DNA of 42,275 bases from an uncultured Clostridia bacterium (GCA_934631985.1 CAKTYE010000015.1:1-42275); one strand, 5' to 3'. Positions 14,685 to 23,293 are shown, counted from the first letter of the stretch. Notes: a model not told the origin generated them from the sequence alone. Program-made: numbers and translations.

Positions 14685-15941
14685 ATGAACTGTACGATGT
14701 ATCCGGGGAAATGGTCAGGGACGGCGCAGGTGCCGCCCTCTAAGAGCGAAGCCCATCGGCGGCTGATCTGCGCGGCGCTGACGGCAGGGAAAACGCAGCT
14801 GACGGGGTTCATGCCCTCGCAGGACATGACCGCCACCATGGATTGCCTGGCGGCGCTGGGGGCGAGTTTCGCTGTGCAGGGCGATACCGTGACCGTCCGC
14901 GGCGTGCCGGGACGCGCGGACTTTGCTCCCTGCATGGACTGTGGGGAAAGCGGCTCTACCCTGCGCTTTATGATGCCTATTGCGCTGGCGGCGGGCGAAG
15001 GCGGCTGCTTCCATATGCACGGACGGCTCAGTGAACGTCCCCTCGCACCCTATGATCCCATTTTCGCAGCCTGCGGCGTTACCCAGACCCGCAGCGGGGA
15101 AACGCTGACCCTGCGCGGACGCCTTCGGGCCGGGGATTATACCCTGCCGGGCAACGTGTCCAGCCAGTTTGTGACGGGCATGCTCTATGCCCTGCCGCTG
15201 CTGGCGGACACTTCTACCTTGACGGTCACGCCGCCAGTGGAATCCGCCGGGTATATCCACATGACGCTGCAATGCCTGCGGGAAAGCGGCATCGTGCTGG
15301 AGGAGATCGGGCCTTGGCAGTGGCGCATTCCTGGCAATCAGCAGTATCGCGCGCAGAACGCCGCCCTGCCCGGGGACTGGAGCCAGGGGGCCGTGCTGCT
15401 GTGTGCGGGCGCGCTGGGACATGCCGTCACAACGGCGGGGCTGGCGCTGGATTCCACCCAGGGCGACCGCGCGGCGCTGACCGTGTTGCACCAGCTTGGC
15501 GCATGCTTTGCGGAAACGTCGCAGGGGCTGGTGCCTGCGGAAGCACCCCTGCATGGGATCATCTTTTCCGGGCGGGACATTCCGGACATTGTGCCGGTGC
15601 TGGCACTCACCTGTACCCAGGCGATGGGCGAAAGCCGCATTACGGACTGCGGACGGCTGCGCCTGAAGGAAAGCGACCGCTTTGCTGCGACTGTGGAGCT
15701 GCTGACGGCACTGGGCGCAGACATCCACGGGGAAGGGGATACGCTGGTCGTCCATGGCCCTGCGCCCTTGCATGGCGGTGTGACACTGGACGCTCGCAAC
15801 GACCATCGGCTGGTGATGCTGCTGGCGCTGGCGGGCAGCATTGCGGATGCACCCGTCACCATCACCGGGGCGGAAGCACTGCGAAAATCCTGGCCCACAT
15901 TCTTAAATACCATCCTTGCCTTGGGAGGTCACATCGCATGA
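14685..15941 (+). CDS. aroA: 3-phosphoshikimate 1-carboxyvinyltransferase (EPSP synthase)
   Basis: 418 residues. It joins PEP to shikimate-3-phosphate, the sixth step of the shikimate pathway. The substrate motifs are all present: PPSKSEAHRRL (K, S and R for shikimate phosphate), CGESGSTLRFMMPIAL, GNVSSQFVTGML, the catalytic-Asp segment DIPDIVPVLAL, RLKESDRFAA and NDHRLVM. AAGGAG before ATG 14685 fits. The stop overlaps the aroC start by ATGA, so the two are translationally coupled. The order aroA-aroC-pheA directs carbon to chorismate and then phenylpyruvate. Confidence 0.97.
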   Translation: MNCTMYPGKWSGTAQVPPSKSEAHRRLICAALTAGKTQLTGFMPSQDMTATMDCLAALGASFAVQGDTVTVRGVPGRADFAPCMDCGESGSTLRFMMPIALAAGEGGCFHMHGRLSERPLAPYDPIFAACGVTQTRSGETLTLRGRLRAGDYTLPGNVSSQFVTGMLYALPLLADTSTLTVTPPVESAGYIHMTLQCLRESGIVLEEIGPWQWRIPGNQQYRAQNAALPGDWSQGAVLLCAGALGHAVTTAGLALDSTQGDRAALTVLHQLGACFAETSQGLVPAEAPLHGIIFSGRDIPDIVPVLALTCTQAMGESRITDCGRLRLKESDRFAATVELLTALGADIHGEGDTLVVHGPAPLHGGVTLDARNDHRLVMLLALAGSIADAPVTITGAEALRKSWPTFLNTILALGGHIA

Positions 15942-17035
15942 GCAGCTGCTTCGGAAATTCTTTTCGCCTGTCGCTTTTTGGTCAGTCCCATGGCTCCGCA
16001 GTGGGTGTGACGCTGGACGGCTTTCCCGCGGGCATGGAGATCGACATGGAGGACGTGCTGCACCAAATGGCCCGTCGTGCGCCGGGGCAAAGCGCCCTGA
16101 CCACGCCCCGCAAGGAAAGCGACGCGCCGGAGATCATCAGCGGTTATTTCCGCGGCAAGACCACGGGTCAGCCGCTGACCTGCCTGATCCGCAGCCAGAA
16201 TACCCGCTCCCAGGACTATGGAGAGCAGGTGGACCTGCCCCGTCCCGGGCATGCGGACTATACGGGCCATGTGCGCTACTTCGGCTTTGAGGACTTTCGG
16301 GGCGGCGGACATTTCAGCGCCCGCCTGACTGCGCCGCTGGTGTTTGCCGGGGCGCTGTGCCGTCAGTATTTTGCCGCGCAGGGGGTGCAGGTGGCCTGCC
16401 ACATTCAGCAGCTGGGCAGCATCTGCGACAAGAGCTTCCTTGACCCGGTTGCAGCGGGCGACACGCCCTTTGCAGAGCTTCCGAAGCAGACGCTTCCCAC
16501 CCTGCGCCCTGAGCTGGCAGCGCAGATGGAGGAAGCCATTCTTGCTGCAAAGGCGGAACAGGACAGCATCGGCGGCGTGGTGGAATGCCGGGTGACCGGA
16601 CTTCCGGCAGGGTTGGGCGCACCTTTCTTCGACAGCGTGGAAAGCGTGTTGTCGCACCTGATGTTCAGCATCCCGGCGGTGAAGGGCGTGTCCTTCGGCG
16701 CGGGCTTTGATTTTGCCAGCCTGCGCGGCAGTCAGGCCAACGATGTTTTCCGCATGGACGGGGAGCGGGTAGTCACCGTCACGGACAACTGCGGTGGGGT
16801 GCTGGGGGGCATCACCACGGGGGGCGATGTGATTTTCCGCTGCGTGATCCGTGCTACGCCCTCCATCGGCAAGCCGCAGCAGACGGTGTCCCTTGTGCGG
16901 GGCGAGAATGCCGAGCTGTCCATTCATGGACGTCACGATCCCTGCGTGCTACCCCGGGCCGTGCCGGTGGTGGAAGCCATGACGCTGATCGGCCTGATGG
17001 AGCTGTGGAAGGAGCGTGCCGCATGCGTCCGATAA
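15938..17035 (+). CDS. aroC: Chorismate synthase
   Basis: 365 residues. It converts EPSP to chorismate with reduced FMN. Visible signatures are FGQSHGSAVGVTLDGFPAG at the N-terminus, RAPGQSALTTPRKESD, HADYTGH, RGGGHFSARLTAPLV, DNCGGVLGGITTG and RHDPCVLPRAVPVVEAM near the end. GGGAGGT at 15923-15929 sets ATG 15938, overlapping the aroA stop. The 3' end overlaps pheA by 13 bases. Confidence 0.97.
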   Translation: MSSCFGNSFRLSLFGQSHGSAVGVTLDGFPAGMEIDMEDVLHQMARRAPGQSALTTPRKESDAPEIISGYFRGKTTGQPLTCLIRSQNTRSQDYGEQVDLPRPGHADYTGHVRYFGFEDFRGGGHFSARLTAPLVFAGALCRQYFAAQGVQVACHIQQLGSICDKSFLDPVAAGDTPFAELPKQTLPTLRPELAAQMEEAILAAKAEQDSIGGVVECRVTGLPAGLGAPFFDSVESVLSHLMFSIPAVKGVSFGAGFDFASLRGSQANDVFRMDGERVVTVTDNCGGVLGGITTGGDVIFRCVIRATPSIGKPQQTVSLVRGENAELSIHGRHDPCVLPRAVPVVEAMTLIGLMELWKERAACVR

Positions 17036-17844
17036 TCGCGTATCCCGGCGTACCGGGAAGCTTTTCCGAGGGTGCGGCCCGGGATGCTTTCCCGGAAGAA
17101 ACGCACCACGGCTATGCTACCTTTGCCGAGGCGGCGGAGGCCGTGATCAGCGGTGCGGCGGAGTACGCGCTGCTGCCCGTGGAGAACTCCTTTGCGGGGG
17201 CGGTGCTGCCCACCTATGGCCTGCTGGAGCAGCTTCCGCTGCACATTGTGGGCGAACGGCTGCGCCGGGTGCGACATCAGCTGGTGGGCCTGCCTGGAGC
17301 GCTGGTGGAGAACCTGCGCGTCATTTCCTCCCACCCGCAGGCTATTGCGCAGTGCGATGCTTTCCTCTCCACCCTGCGGAACGTGAGCCTGATCCCCTCG
17401 GCAAACACCGCCATCAGTGCACAGGAGGTTGCGGAGCAGCAGGATCCCACCCGTGCCGCTATTGCCAGCGAGGAAGCGGCGGCACACTATGGCCTTGCAG
17501 TGCTGTGCCGGGATATTCAAACCAGCCAGACCAACACCACGCGCTTCGTCATCGTCTCCCGGGAGGAAACGCCCCTGGGAACGCCTGACAAAGCGACGGT
17601 GGTTTTCCGTGTGCGGGACGAGGTGGGGGCGCTGGTGAAGGTGCTGGCTTCCTTTGGGGCCAATGACCTGAACATGTCGCGTATTGAGTCCCGCCCCCTG
17701 CCGGAAACGCCGTTTCAGTATTTCTTTTCCGCGGATTTTGTGGGCAAGATGGATGCAGCGCACCTTCGCGCAGCGATGGACGCGGCGCGCCCGCTGACAG
17801 AGGAGTTGCGGCTGTTGGGCGTGTATCCCCAGGGAAAGGCGTAA
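17023..17844 (+). CDS. pheA: Prephenate dehydratase
   Basis: 273 residues. It makes phenylpyruvate from prephenate for phenylalanine synthesis. The catalytic domain shows YPGVPGSFSEGAA, LLPVENSFAG, ISSHPQAIAQC and the TTRF motif (about 172-175). A C-terminal ACT domain with GALVKVL (about 203) and ESRP (about 222) is the usual phenylalanine feedback site. There is no chorismate mutase domain, so that activity must come from elsewhere. ATG 17023 is preferred over GTG 17005 because the family begins at RPIIAYPG. The gene overlaps aroC. Confidence 0.96.
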   Translation: MRPIIAYPGVPGSFSEGAARDAFPEETHHGYATFAEAAEAVISGAAEYALLPVENSFAGAVLPTYGLLEQLPLHIVGERLRRVRHQLVGLPGALVENLRVISSHPQAIAQCDAFLSTLRNVSLIPSANTAISAQEVAEQQDPTRAAIASEEAAAHYGLAVLCRDIQTSQTNTTRFVIVSREETPLGTPDKATVVFRVRDEVGALVKVLASFGANDLNMSRIESRPLPETPFQYFFSADFVGKMDAAHLRAAMDAARPLTEELRLLGVYPQGKA

Positions 17845-17915
17845 GCAGCAAAAAGCGAGCATCGGAACATACAAGCTCCCTGCTGTATCTATCCATCGCA
17901 TTGCAGACCGCACAT

Positions 17916-17976
17916 CCCCAAAAGGCTCCCTCTGCAGAGGGAGCTGTCAGCCGCAAGGCTGACTGAGGATATACTT
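17916..17976 (-). repeat. Dispersed hairpin repeat, inverted copy
   Basis: CTCCCTC-TGCA-GAGGGAG and TCAGCC-GCAA-GGCTGA hairpins lie next to each other, bounded by CCCCAAAAGG and GGATATA. Read on the minus strand it matches the layout of the 13560 and 14424 copies. Confidence 0.7.
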
Positions 17977-17999
17977 TTTGCTGCATCCATCCCAAAACA

Positions 18000-18053
18000 A
18001 AAAATCGCCGGGGAACTTCCCGTCCAACACAGGAAGCTCCCCGGCGATTTTTG
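18000..18053. terminator. Bidirectional terminator between pheA and the first M15 gene
   Basis: A long stem, AATCGCCGGGGAACTTCC against GGAAGCTCCCCGGCGATT with one mismatch, has A-tracts on the left and T-tracts on the right. It can serve both convergent transcripts. Confidence 0.9.
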
Positions 18054-18061
18054 CTATCCCC

Positions 18062-18892
18062 TTAGCTGTTATCCGCAGAAACCTGCACATACGGCTGCAC
18101 CAGCGAGGGATCGCCGCCCGCTGCGATGAAGGCGTCGATGGCGGCTTGCAGCTGCTCATGAAATTCCTCCAGGCACAGACCGTTGTCCATGATGTACTGC
18201 GCGACCTTCTTGCCCACATACCGCAGGTGCCACGGCTCATAGTTGATTTCCGTCTCGGCTTCCTTGTCCGCAGGGTAGCGGATGATGAAGCCGTATTCTG
18301 CGCAATGCTCTGCCATCCATTGGCATTCGGCGGTGGTTGCCATTTTCTCATTCATGGACTTGTCCCGCCAGGAGCGTGGCACCACGTCGCAGCCCAGCCC
18401 CGTTTGATGGTCGCTGCCGCCGGGAGGCGTGACCCAGCCGTCGTCCTTGCCGTTGTTCCGTTTCAGACGGTTGTAATACATGGTGTTCTGCGTCTGATAG
18501 GAGCGATAGGCGCTTTTCAGGTACAGGGTAATGTCGTCCTTCAGCGCATCCTCAAACATAGCGATCAGGGCTTCTCCAGCCTCCTGCTGCATTTTCATTT
18601 CCGCGCTGGAGGCCTTGTTCACGCCGCCGTTCTGCCGACTTTTCATCACCATCAGCGGTGAAGGCACATAGTTTTTGGAAAGAAAAACGTGCTTGTTCGC
18701 CAGACGGATCATGTCCGGGTCCATGTCGGAAAGGTCAACGGGAAAGTCCCAGCTTACATCGCCGTAGGTGACCTCCTCCTCAATGGTCAGATCCAGGTCG
18801 GATACATCCAGCTCCTGATCCTCCTCGCCCAGGGCAAGCAGCGGCAGCGCCATAAGGGTCAGCGCCGTCAGCAGACATAACAGTTTTTTCAT
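18062..18892 (-). CDS. Exported M15 (VanY-like) D-Ala-D-Ala carboxypeptidase
   Basis: 276 residues with a signal peptide (MKKLLCLLTALTLMALPLLAL) and an acidic stretch after cleavage. The M15B motifs are intact: SAYRSYQTQ, GGSDHQTGLGCDV (zinc His at about 160 and zinc Asp seven residues on), and EPWHLRYVG (catalytic Glu and third zinc ligand His, about 216-219). It probably trims the terminal D-Ala of peptidoglycan stem peptides outside the membrane. The start at 18892 follows GGCGGAG; upstream in-frame codons lack a ribosome site. It is one of three paralogues within 3 kb. Confidence 0.9.
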   Translation of the reverse strand: MKKLLCLLTALTLMALPLLALGEEDQELDVSDLDLTIEEEVTYGDVSWDFPVDLSDMDPDMIRLANKHVFLSKNYVPSPLMVMKSRQNGGVNKASSAEMKMQQEAGEALIAMFEDALKDDITLYLKSAYRSYQTQNTMYYNRLKRNNGKDDGWVTPPGGSDHQTGLGCDVVPRSWRDKSMNEKMATTAECQWMAEHCAEYGFIIRYPADKEAETEINYEPWHLRYVGKKVAQYIMDNGLCLEEFHEQLQAAIDAFIAAGGDPSLVQPYVQVSADNS

Positions 18893-18947
18893 GCAGCTCC
18901 GCCTTTCCTGTGAATCTACACGCATGCAACGGATGAGCGGCGCGTTT

Positions 18948-19484
18948 TCATGCCAGATCGATCCAGTAGCGCTGCAAGCGTTCCGGTACGCCGGTCTCTG
19001 TTTCCGTCTCCACCACGGTGGATTCGTATACGCCGCCGTTTTTCAGAATGGTGCGCCGACTGCCCTCGTTGTCCTCCAGGCAGGTGATCAGCACCCGTTC
19101 CAGCCCGATCTCTTTGGCGAGGGGCAGCGCCTGCCGCAGCATTTCCGCTGCCACGCCCTGCCGCCGGGCGCAGGGGCGTACCGAATAACCGATATTCCCG
19201 GCATAACGCGCCAGATAGTCGTTGAACCGATGGCGAATGTCCAGCATGCCCACAATGCGGCCTGTCTCGTCCAGCGCCACCAGCTGTGTGGCGGGGACAA
19301 AGCCTTCGGGACAGGTCTCCTCAAATTGCCCCCTGCGGCGCTCCTCCAGCCATGCACGCGGGTCTTCAAAGCGCTGCAGCGGCCCGGTGCCATCCATGGA
19401 GCTACCTGCTGCCAGCATGTCCGCACGGTAGGCGGCAATGTCCGCCAGCATAGTTTCATCCGGCGTCTGCAAGGTGATCTTCAT
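18948..19484 (-). CDS. GNAT-family N-acetyltransferase
   Basis: 178 residues. The acetyl-CoA loop reads RPCARRQGVAAEMLRQAL (R-x-x-G-x-A form), preceded by the strand GNIGYSVRP and followed by CLEDNEGSRRTILKNGG, typical of the COG3981-type acetyltransferases. The substrate is unknown. AAAGGAG sets the start at 19484; the codons before it are leader. It lies between two M15 genes on the same strand, 27 bases from the upstream one, so it is probably in one transcript with them. Confidence 0.88.
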   Translation of the reverse strand: MKITLQTPDETMLADIAAYRADMLAAGSSMDGTGPLQRFEDPRAWLEERRRGQFEETCPEGFVPATQLVALDETGRIVGMLDIRHRFNDYLARYAGNIGYSVRPCARRQGVAAEMLRQALPLAKEIGLERVLITCLEDNEGSRRTILKNGGVYESTVVETETETGVPERLQRYWIDLA

Positions 19485-19510
19485 GCGCTGTTCTCCTTTG
19501 TATTGTTTGA

Positions 19511-20416
19511 TCAATCCCGGAACATGCTCAATTCCTGGTCGCCGTCGGGGCCAACGTCATCCAGCAGCACCGGCATGTCCGCAGGCGGCTCTGCCGTGGG
19601 AGCAGGCGGAAGCACATCCATTCCGTCGTCCAGCGGCTCCGTATCCTCACCGTTCTCCACGTCCAGCGGCTGCACGTCTTCCTCGGGGGCTTCGGGCGTT
19701 TCTCCGCCGGTCAGGTCAAGCTCCTCCAGGCAAAGATCGTTGTGGGTCAGGTAAGTCGCCACATCTGCACTCACATAGCGCAGATGCCACGGCTCAAAAG
19801 CCGCGCCCGTCAGGTCTTCCTTGCCCTCGGGATAGCGCACGATGAAGCCGAAGCGTGCTGCATTTGCCGCCATCCACTGATATTCGGGGGTTTGGGCAAA
19901 GTCTGCGCTCAGGGTCTTGGCGCGCCAGTCCTTGCTGACCACCGTCGCCGCAAGTCCCGTCTGATAGTCCGTCTCGCCGGGCTTGGCAACGTCATCGGTT
20001 TTGCCCTGCGTCACGGCCCGGTCATAGCGCTCCTGCTGATCGGCATAGGAACGGTAGCCCTGACGGACATACAGCTCCACGCCGTCGTCCTCTGCCGCGC
20101 CAAAGAGGAGCACCAGCGCGGTGTAGGCCTCCCGGCGCAGCTGAATATTCGTATTGGAAGCCTTGCGGATGCCGCCGTTGATGTTTTCGCCCTTCGAGCC
20201 GTTCTTCCGGCTGACCACTGCCACCAGGTCCTCCGGCTCTGCCTGCTCGGTCATGGGCTCCTTCGCACTGGCAGGCGTCAGTAGCTCTGTGTCTACGTCC
20301 GCCATGGAAAGCACTTCGCGCCCATCGGCGCTGTCCTGCACCTGGGATGCACTTGCCCCGCACACGGGCAGCAGCAGCAGCGCCGCCGCAAATGCCGCCA
20401 TTTTCCGCTTGAACAT
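19511..20416 (-). CDS. M15-like exported protein with lost zinc ligands
   Basis: 301 residues with a signal peptide (MFKRKMAAFAAALLLLPVCGA). The VanY fold is evident from RQGYRSYADQQERYD and FEPWHLRYVSA. However, the segment that should read SxHxxGxAxD is ETDYQTGLAATVV: the zinc His is Tyr (about residue 151) and the zinc Asp is Thr (about 158). Only the last His (about 211) remains, so metal-dependent peptidase activity is unlikely. A Pro/Glu/Asp-rich C-terminal tail of about 65 residues is absent from the paralogues. The frame is open and long, with a good ribosome site, so it is a maintained gene, perhaps a binding protein. Confidence 0.85.
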   Translation of the reverse strand: MFKRKMAAFAAALLLLPVCGASASQVQDSADGREVLSMADVDTELLTPASAKEPMTEQAEPEDLVAVVSRKNGSKGENINGGIRKASNTNIQLRREAYTALVLLFGAAEDDGVELYVRQGYRSYADQQERYDRAVTQGKTDDVAKPGETDYQTGLAATVVSKDWRAKTLSADFAQTPEYQWMAANAARFGFIVRYPEGKEDLTGAAFEPWHLRYVSADVATYLTHNDLCLEELDLTGGETPEAPEEDVQPLDVENGEDTEPLDDGMDVLPPAPTAEPPADMPVLLDDVGPDGDQELSMFRD

Positions 20417-20454
20417 GGTTGTTTCCCCGCCTTCTCCTTTTTTCGCCGTCCCTG

Positions 20455-21135
20455 TTATTCCAGGCTGATGAGATGGATCAGCAGCTTCTCCTGATAATCC
20501 GCCATATAGGTTTCCATGGGTACGTTGGCCTCATGCATGGCCTGTGCATGCTCCTTGCCCACATAGCGCACATGCCACGGCTCGTAATTATAGCCGGTGA
20601 TGTCCTCCCAGCCCTCCTGATAGCGCAGGATGAAGCCGAAGCGCCAGCAGTTTTCCGCCACCCATTTGCCGCCCTTGGTCTTGCCGAAGCTGGCGGTCAG
20701 ACCTGCTTTGCTTTTCTTCTGGCCCACGTCCATGGCAAAACCCATTTGATGCTCGCTTGCGCCGGGCCGGGCCACATATTCGTCCGCCTTTTCCTTGCTG
20801 CCGCTCACGTTTTCCAGCTTGTTTTTATAAATACGGGACTGCTTGTCATAGCTGCGATAGCCGCTGACGCTGACCAGCGTCACGCCCGATTCCTCCTTGC
20901 AGGCCGCAAACATTTCCTCCAGGGCCGCCGCCGCGTCCGGGCGCATGCTGCGTACTGAGCCCTTTACCTGCGCCTTGACCGTCTCCGGCACATAATCCTT
21001 GCTGATGCGATAGGTGCGGTTGACGATGAACAGCGTGCCGTCCACATTATTCTGCGGCGCGATGGTCTGCACGGACGAGGTTGCCATCATCATGCCCGCA
21101 CAAAGCAATGAAGCCAGTTGCGTAATCGAAGCCAT
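20455..21135 (-). CDS. Exported M15 (VanY-like) D-Ala-D-Ala carboxypeptidase
   Basis: 226 residues with a hydrophobic N-terminus (about residues 1-20). The motifs are intact: SGYRSYDKQ, GASEHQMGFAMDVG (zinc His about 129, Asp about 136) and EPWHVRYVG (Glu about 184, His about 187). It is the first gene of the minus-strand M15 cluster; GAGGAAG precedes ATG 21135. It is closer to canonical VanY/YodJ than its two neighbours. A candidate -10 (TATAAT, minus strand, 21260-21265) lies about 125 bases upstream. Confidence 0.9.
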   Translation of the reverse strand: MASITQLASLLCAGMMMATSSVQTIAPQNNVDGTLFIVNRTYRISKDYVPETVKAQVKGSVRSMRPDAAAALEEMFAACKEESGVTLVSVSGYRSYDKQSRIYKNKLENVSGSKEKADEYVARPGASEHQMGFAMDVGQKKSKAGLTASFGKTKGGKWVAENCWRFGFILRYQEGWEDITGYNYEPWHVRYVGKEHAQAMHEANVPMETYMADYQEKLLIHLISLE

Positions 21136-21373
21136 GCTTCCTCAAGCCCCCTTCTTCCCGGAAAAGCCGATGCTGTGCCGTTCCAAAAACAAGACGCGGC
21201 GGAGCGCGGAAAAGTTGTCCAGCTCCGGGAAAAGCTGCGAAAATTTTTCTTTCTTTTCTATTATACCTTGTTTCTCGCCCGCCGCAAGACCAGCCGATGT
21301 AAATTTTTGAAAGATTTGTCTGCGTGAGCGCTTCTGCCGCCGCGCACAATAGCCGCGAGGAGGCGAACTGAAG

Positions 21374-21922
21374 GTGAAACGAAATCTGATAAGCATTGCG
21401 GCGCTGCTTGTCGCGGCTCTGGCCCTGACAGGCTGCGCCACGGGACCTGAACCCCAGGCGTCCACATCCCCCACCACCGGCACGGCGACGGCGGAGCCCA
21501 GCGCGTCCGCAGAGCCGATGGAAAGCATGAACCCCGCCACGACAGCGCCTGCGGCTCTTGCCATGCCCAAGGGCGCGGAGGACGCGGACACGGCCCGCCG
21601 CGCCGCCGAGGAGCTGAAGGACGAGCTGGAGCAGCTCAGCGAGGTCACCGACGCAAAGGTAGTCATTGCCGGAACCCAGGCCGCGGTGGCGCTGAAGTTT
21701 GACGCGCAGTATCAGGCCGGGGTGACGGATCGCATGCGCGAAATGGTGAAGGAGCGCCTGGACGGCGTTCTCAGCGGCGTGACCGAGCTGTACGTCACGG
21801 ACGATGAAGCCATGATGGAACGCATCGGCGAGCTTTCTGACCAGCTGGAAAACGCCACCGATCTCACCGAGATTGAGAGCAGGCTTTCCGCGATCATCCG
21901 TCAGCAGGAGCAGACCACTTGA
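21374..21922 (+). CDS. YhcN/YlaJ-type sporulation lipoprotein
   Basis: 182 residues from GTG 21374 (GAGGAGG at 21357-21363). A lipobox (ALTGC, Cys about 21) follows the signal peptide. A Ser/Thr/Pro/Ala-rich linker leads to a C-terminal ~100-residue domain with VTDAKVVIAGTQAAVALKF and VTELYVTDDEAMMERI, the pattern of the YhcN/YlaJ family linked to spores in Bacillus. It is the main hint that the host belongs to a spore-forming lineage. It is divergent from the M15 cluster. Confidence 0.82.
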   Translation: MKRNLISIAALLVAALALTGCATGPEPQASTSPTTGTATAEPSASAEPMESMNPATTAPAALAMPKGAEDADTARRAAEELKDELEQLSEVTDAKVVIAGTQAAVALKFDAQYQAGVTDRMREMVKERLDGVLSGVTELYVTDDEAMMERIGELSDQLENATDLTEIESRLSAIIRQQEQTT

Positions 21923-21934
21923 AGGGCGCTGCGC

Positions 21935-21977
21935 GGGAGGACGCCGCTTTTGGCAGCGGCATCCTCCCACATTTTTT
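21935..21977 (+). terminator. Terminator after the sporulation lipoprotein
   Basis: GGGAGGA-GCCGC pairs with GCGGC-TCCTCCC with one C/A mismatch, followed by ATTTTTTG. Confidence 0.88.
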
Positions 21978-22099
21978 GTGCAGACGGTGCGGGGGTATCC
22001 TAAATAATGCGACAGTCATTCAGAAAAGAACGCTTTTTCATCCGCGGCAGGGATAGCATAGGCCAAAGACCCCGTGCATATGCTAGGGCAGAGTATGCA

Positions 22100-22588
22100 A
22101 TGGACTTTCCACAGGCCGCTCTTGCTGCGGGTCTTCGCAGCGACAGGCTGCTGACGCTCTGTCTGCTGCCCCTTGCCCTGGGGTGCTTTCACCCCGGCGG
22201 CGTTTCTGATGGGCTGGCCTTCCGCTGGATCAGCGGCGAGCTAACGCTGTGGTGGCTGCTGGCGCTTTGGTGCCTGCCGCCCACGCAGCCCCTTTGGCGG
22301 CATCAAAGGCCGGGCTTCATGCGTCACGCCGCCCCGGTGCTTTCCTGCCTGGCCCTGGCTCAGCTGGGATGCTTCTCTGCCCTGACGCTGCTGCTGTACG
22401 CGGCGGCGCGCACGGAGGGCCTGTGGCAGTCTCTGCTTCGCGCGCTGGCGGCGTGGGGCGCGCTCCTGATGGGTCAGGCGTTGTGTCTGGCCCTGTTTGT
22501 GCGCCTGCGCCCCGGACGCTGGGGCGTGGGGCTGGCGCTGCTGGGGCTGGGCGGCATGTGGGGGCTGGCGATGGCATGGGGACGGTAA
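22100..22588 (+). CDS. Small hypothetical membrane protein
   Basis: About 162 residues from ATG 22100 (an upstream in-frame ATG at 22007 would add 31 polar residues). Four hydrophobic helices are visible, rich in Leu, Ala, Gly and Trp. Neither start has a strong ribosome site. The layout resembles YIP1-like or spore-membrane proteins, but no motif decides this. High GC alone can keep such frames open, so confidence is moderate. Confidence 0.5.
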   Translation: MDFPQAALAAGLRSDRLLTLCLLPLALGCFHPGGVSDGLAFRWISGELTLWWLLALWCLPPTQPLWRHQRPGFMRHAAPVLSCLALAQLGCFSALTLLLYAAARTEGLWQSLLRALAAWGALLMGQALCLALFVRLRPGRWGVGLALLGLGGMWGLAMAWGR

Positions 22589-22752
22589 AAAAAGAATCCC
22601 CGACTGCTTTGCGGGAGGGCACATGATAAAAGCATCATCATTGTCCAATAAATATCAAACGATTCCACTACCGCAATAATCTAAAATATGTCAAAATAAC
22701 ATTATTCAATTCTGGTTTATCCATACCAAAGGAGAAAAGGGAGGAAGGACGA

Positions 22753-22830
22753 ATGAAAAAACTGCTCAGTACCCTTCTTGCACTTGCAATGATGGCTATC
22801 AGCTTTTTTCAGAGGCTTTGGATCATCTGA
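22753..22830 (+). pseudogene. 5' remnant of a solute-binding protein gene (signal peptide only)
   Basis: GGGAGGAAGG sits just before ATG 22753. The first 17 codons, MKKLLSTLLALAMMAIS, are a typical ABC sugar-binding lipoprotein leader. Near 22803 the sequence switches to the 3' part of an AraC-type gene in another frame, and translation ends at TGA 22828. The AT-rich 160 bases upstream look like its former promoter region. The mature part of the protein is absent. Confidence 0.75.
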
Positions 22831-23195
22831 TGAATACGAAAGCGCCGATGCACCAGCTTACACAGGAAGCGCTGGATATGCTGCACTATCAGTTTGCGCA
22901 GCCGCTTACGCTTGCAGGGGTTGCGCGCAGGCTGCATATATCGTCCGAATACCTCAGCCGTGTGTTTCAGCAGGATATGCAGATCAGTTTTTCGGAATAT
23001 CTGCTGAAGGTACGCATGGACGAAGCCTGCCGCCTTCTGCGGGAAAGCTCGTTCTGCGTTGCCGAAATTGCAAAGCGGACAGGCTTTCCTGACGCTGCAT
23101 ATTTCCACCGAATTTTTCATAAGCATGTCGGCATGACGCCGAAGCAGTACCGAATGGAGTGTACGCAGACGGGGGAATTGGCGAAGGGTGGATGA
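22803..23195 (+). pseudogene. 3' remnant of an AraC/YesN-type regulator (HTH domain only)
   Basis: From about 22803 the frame reads FSEALDHLMNTK and then a complete AraC HTH domain: ALDMLHYQFAQPLTLAGVAR, HISSEYLSRVFQQDMQISF and IAKRTGFPDAAYFHRIFHKH, ending at 23195. The receiver and linker regions of a YesN-like response regulator are missing and no start with a ribosome site exists. It is joined out of frame to the signal-peptide remnant, a deletion scar. Translation from TTG 22818 or ATG 22830 is possible but unsupported. Confidence 0.75.
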
Positions 23196-23242
23196 AGACC
23201 GTTGCATATGCCTCTGCAGCATAGCTTTATAAAAACAGACAA

Positions 23243-23291
23243 TAAAAAAACCAGCGCCGCGATGGACAGGAACGTCCAGCGCGGCGCGTCA
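23243..23291 (-). terminator. Terminator for the GH4 gene
   Basis: On the minus strand, GCGCCGCG and TGGAC arms pair across 23254-23287, followed by GG and seven T. Confidence 0.85.
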
Positions 23292-23293
23292 AA

